In this document: piece after piece, positions 14,910 through 17,197 of the stretch
Layout of the letters: each line of letters opens with the position of its first letter
How positions within the stretch are numbered: the stretch's first letter is position 1
Assembly: GCA_002491115.1 (NCBI GenBank)
Contig: DKVI01000053.1
Span: 1 to 17,197 of the forward strand
Origin: Lachnospiraceae bacterium UBA7182
GTDB lineage: Bacteria; Bacillota; Clostridia; Lachnospirales; Lachnospiraceae
Direction: 5' to 3'
Length of the DNA: 17,197 bases
The notes under the pieces: model-generated
Databases searched by the model: none
What the model saw: only the letters and a program-made list of their open reading frames with translations
What the model was told of the DNA's origin: nothing
Made by a program: the position numbers and the translations under genes

Positions 14910-17057
14910 TTATCCTTCGTAAGTGTCTACCGCGTACAGCGCGTCTCCCGCTTTCACATTACCTGTCTTTAACAGACGGATCTTCTGATTGTCGGACAAT
15001 TCCGTACAAAGCACCGGCGACGCCAGAGACGGCGCGTTTTTCTTTAAAAATTCCACATCCATCTTCATCAGAAGATCTCCCTTTTTTACTTTGTCGCCGT
15101 TATTTACAAATACCTCAAATCCCTGTCCGTTTAAGTTTACGGTGTCAATTCCCATATGAAGCAGCATGGCGATTCCGGACGCCGTCTCAAATCCGATGGC
15201 GTGCTTCGTCTCAAATACAAAGCTGACTTCTCCGTCCTGGGGCGCCCTGACTTCTCCATCCGACGGAACGACCATCGCGCCGTCTCCCATCATCCTGCCC
15301 GCGAAAGCCTCGTCAGGCGTCTCGGACAGATCTGCCGCCGTTCCGTTGACCGGACTGTATATAGTATCTGATTTTAACACTTTTCCTGCCGGTTTTTCCT
15401 TATCAGGCGCGGTTGTCTCTGCCGCCGTATCTGCATTCGGGACATATTCCTCGTCCGGAGCCGTCTCCAGATAATCTTCCAGATTGGATTTGATCACTGT
15501 AACCCTTGGGCCGTAGATCACCTGCACACCGTTTCCTTTATGCACAACGCCGGAAGCACCGGTAGATTTTAACAGACCGTCGTCTACCAGCTCTGATTTA
15601 TGCACCGTGCAGCGCAGCCGGGTGGCGCAGCAGTCCACATCAGAAATATTTTTCTTGCCGCCAAGGCCTCTGCAGATGGCTTCAGAAAGCGCGTCCTCCT
15701 CGGAAACCGCGCCGCCGGCCCCTGCGCCGCCGTTTTTCTTTGCATCCACATCGCTTCTGCGGTACAGTTTTACTTCCTCACTGTCATCCCTTCCGGGCGT
15801 CTTTAAATCCATCTTTGTAATCAGGAACGAAAACAGCAGATAATACACGGCAAAATATACAACGCCCACTACCACAATCCAGATCCAGTTGGTCTTTGCA
15901 TTCCCCTGCAGGATACCAAACAGGAACATATCGATCAGGCCGCCGGAGAAAGTCATGCCTACGCCGACGGAAAATACATGCATCAGCATATACGCAAGTC
16001 CCGCAAATACGCAGTGAACCACATACAGAAGGGGCGCCACGAACAGGAACGTAAATTCCAGAGGCTCCGTAATACCGGTCAGCATGGATGTCAGTGCCGC
16101 GGAAAGTAAAAGACCTGCCACCGCTTCTTTCTTCTCCGGCTTCGCCACTTTATACATTGCCAGCGCCGCACCCGGAAGACCGAAGATCATCAGCGGGAAC
16201 TTACCTGCCATAAAGCGGGTAGCGGATACCGCGAACTGTTCCACCGTCGGGTCTGCAAGCTGCGCGAAGAAAATGTTCTGAGCGCCTTCTACCACACGTC
16301 CGCCCACTTCCATGGTTCCGCCCAGAGCCGTCTGCCAGAAAGGAAGATAAAATACATGATGCAGTCCGAAAGGAATGAGCGCACGCTCCATCAGACCGTA
16401 TACCCACGTTCCCACATAGCCGGATTCAAGCACCACGCCGCCGATGGCATAGATTCCCTGCTGGATCACCGGCCATATGAAAAACATCAGGATACCTACT
16501 ACCGTATAGGCAAGTCCGCATACGATGGGGACAAACCGTGTCCCGCCGAAGAAAGAGAGCACCTGCGGCAGCTCTATCTTGTAAAATTTATTATGCAGCG
16601 CCGACACGCCAAGACCTACGATAATACCGCCGAACACACCCATCTGCAGGGACGTAATGCCCACCACGGATGTGGTCGCGCCTTCCAGCATGGATTCCGG
16701 GCCGCCGTTATTTACGATCATGGCGCCGATGGAAGCATGCATGATAAAAAACGCGATGGCCGCCGACAGAGCCGCCACTTCTTTTTCCTTCTTTGCCATA
16801 CCGATGGCAACACCCATAGCAAAGATAATCGGAAGATTAGTAAATACGATATCCCCGGCGGCGCTCATAACCTGCAAAATCGCATTCAGCACCGTTCCCG
16901 GTCCCATGATTCCCATCAGTCCGTAAGCGTTTAACATGGTCTCATTGGTAAACGAGCCGCCTACGCCAAGTAACAGACCTGCCACCGGCAGGATTGCGAT
17001 CGGGAGCATAAATGATCTTCCGACACGCTGCAGTACACCAAAAATTTTGTCCTTCAT
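14910..17057 (-). CDS. ptsG: PTS glucose-type transporter, EIICBA
   Basis: A 715-residue membrane permease that imports and phosphorylates a hexose, most likely glucose (maltose- or GlcNAc-type substrates are not excluded). Order: EIIC (residues 1 to about 410, some ten membrane segments, signature GITEPLEFTFLFVAP near 327), a charged Gly/Ala linker, EIIB (about 445-530, phosphorylated Cys477 in DVDCCATRLRC) and, after an Asp/Glu/Thr/Ala-rich linker, EIIA (about 575-710) with His619 (KHAIGFET) and the phosphorylated His634 (LLHMGIDTV). All active-site residues are present and the C-B-A order is that of B. subtilis PtsG. EIIB has an extra Cys next to the active one and another four residues after the Arg. 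GGAGGG lies about 7 bp before the ATG. The antiterminator gene follows. Confidence 0.93.
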   Translation of the reverse strand: MKDKIFGVLQRVGRSFMLPIAILPVAGLLLGVGGSFTNETMLNAYGLMGIMGPGTVLNAILQVMSAAGDIVFTNLPIIFAMGVAIGMAKKEKEVAALSAAIAFFIMHASIGAMIVNNGGPESMLEGATTSVVGITSLQMGVFGGIIVGLGVSALHNKFYKIELPQVLSFFGGTRFVPIVCGLAYTVVGILMFFIWPVIQQGIYAIGGVVLESGYVGTWVYGLMERALIPFGLHHVFYLPFWQTALGGTMEVGGRVVEGAQNIFFAQLADPTVEQFAVSATRFMAGKFPLMIFGLPGAALAMYKVAKPEKKEAVAGLLLSAALTSMLTGITEPLEFTFLFVAPLLYVVHCVFAGLAYMLMHVFSVGVGMTFSGGLIDMFLFGILQGNAKTNWIWIVVVGVVYFAVYYLLFSFLITKMDLKTPGRDDSEEVKLYRRSDVDAKKNGGAGAGGAVSEEDALSEAICRGLGGKKNISDVDCCATRLRCTVHKSELVDDGLLKSTGASGVVHKGNGVQVIYGPRVTVIKSNLEDYLETAPDEEYVPNADTAAETTAPDKEKPAGKVLKSDTIYSPVNGTAADLSETPDEAFAGRMMGDGAMVVPSDGEVRAPQDGEVSFVFETKHAIGFETASGIAMLLHMGIDTVNLNGQGFEVFVNNGDKVKKGDLLMKMDVEFLKKNAPSLASPVLCTELSDNQKIRLLKTGNVKAGDALYAVDTYEG

Positions 17058-17076
17058 GACAATCCCTCCTATTATA

Positions 17077-17100
17077 GTTCCGCATCTACCTTCCCAACGC
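17077..17100. repeat. 24-bp direct repeat, copy 1
   Basis: A 24-bp sequence beginning GTTCCGCATCTACCTTCCCA and ending at 17100. It lies in the ptsG leader 20 bp upstream of the ATG and is repeated exactly 97 bp further at 17174-17197. Confidence 0.85.
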
Positions 17101-17155
17101 CCGGTACTAGATAGCTTTCTGCACGCTTCGCGTTCATAAATCTATCTGGGCGTTG
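17095..17155. repeat. Long imperfect inverted repeat (hairpin) in the ptsG leader
   Basis: CAACGCCC (17095-17102) pairs with GGGCGTTG (17148-17155), and AGATAG (17109-17114) pairs with CTATCT (17142-17147). The right arm is continuous over 14 bp and the left arm has a 6-nt bulge (GGTACT). Inside, ACGC-TTC-GCGT (17123-17133) forms a small apical stem. There is no T-tract directly after it on either strand, so it is not a standard terminator. It could be a regulatory RNA structure of the leader or a dispersed palindromic repeat. The region 17058-17197 holds no gene I trust. Confidence 0.65.
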
Positions 17156-17173
17156 TCCAGTCCGATGCTGTTC

Positions 17174-17197
17174 GTTCCGCATCTACCTTCCCAACGC
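17174..17197. repeat. 24-bp direct repeat, copy 2, at the window edge
   Basis: Identical to 17077-17100 over 24 bp and ending on the last base of the window. The coincidence of a repeat copy with the sequence end suggests an assembly break in a repeated region, or the first unit of a longer array. Confidence 0.85.

Noticed and set aside
16356..16934. Plus-strand ORF of 192 codons opposite ptsG
   Set aside because: Product is His/Arg/Asp-rich without domain features; it is the shadow of the EIIC membrane region.
17072..17137. 21-codon ORF (MNAKRAESYLVPG...) as a ptsG leader peptide
   Set aside because: No ribosome binding site, and it runs through the hairpin and the direct repeat, so the open frame is probably accidental.
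17077..17197. CRISPR array
   Set aside because: Only two repeat copies, spaced 97 bp apart, with a hairpin between them; no regular spacers and no cas genes.

Overview
The window looks like chromosomal DNA of a low-to-mid GC Gram-positive anaerobe, most likely a gut Lachnospiraceae-type Clostridium relative. Reasons: strong GGAGG ribosome binding sites, a Cna_B-repeat surface protein ending in a sorting-signal-like tail, a glucose-type PTS permease paired with a PRD antiterminator, and several small protein families (DUF6440, AAA-ATPase/PDDEXK_9 fusions) that are common in that group. The species cannot be named from the sequence.

Layout. (1) 17-3760, plus strand: a large surface adhesin with its 5' end missing, made of a Gly-rich beta-helix region, six Cna_B-type domains and a membrane tail with a degenerate sortase motif. 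(2) 3771-6266, plus: a candidate promoter, then a two-gene unit of an intact AAA-ATPase/PD-(D/E)XK nuclease fusion and, 2 bp later, an unrecognised 277-residue protein. (3) 6296-6658, plus: a VOC (glyoxalase-fold) protein, converging on a long minus-strand run. (4) 13082 down to 6667, minus: a tightly packed series of small accessory genes: flavoprotein, broken flavoprotein, DUF6440 protein, a second AAA/PDDEXK gene broken by an amber codon, a membrane-anchored small protein, an MGMT-domain protein, a ProX-type Ala-tRNA(Pro) deacylase, a small conserved protein, a GNAT acetyltransferase, a DUF554 membrane protein and a GrpB-family protein. (5) 13024-14020, minus: debris and small genes, namely an HTH-like ORF with an internal amber, a 98-codon ORF, a 60-codon presumed antitoxin and the C-terminal remnant of a PIN toxin. 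(6) 17057-14040, minus: a PTS EIICBA (ptsG-like) followed by its probable LicT/GlcT-type antiterminator, closed by a clear intrinsic terminator. (7) 17058-17197: the leader upstream of ptsG, holding a long hairpin and a 24-bp direct repeat whose second copy ends exactly at the window edge.

How it works together: the only complete classical operon is ptsG plus antiterminator (sugar uptake and phosphorylation under PRD control). The middle 7 kb reads as an accessory region. Between about 10.0 and 14.0 kb at least three reading frames carry single in-frame stop codons and one toxin gene is truncated, so this stretch is decaying or was badly called. The most novel candidate is the AAA-nuclease gene with its coupled unknown partner at 3850-6266. 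Its function is not established and I do not claim one.
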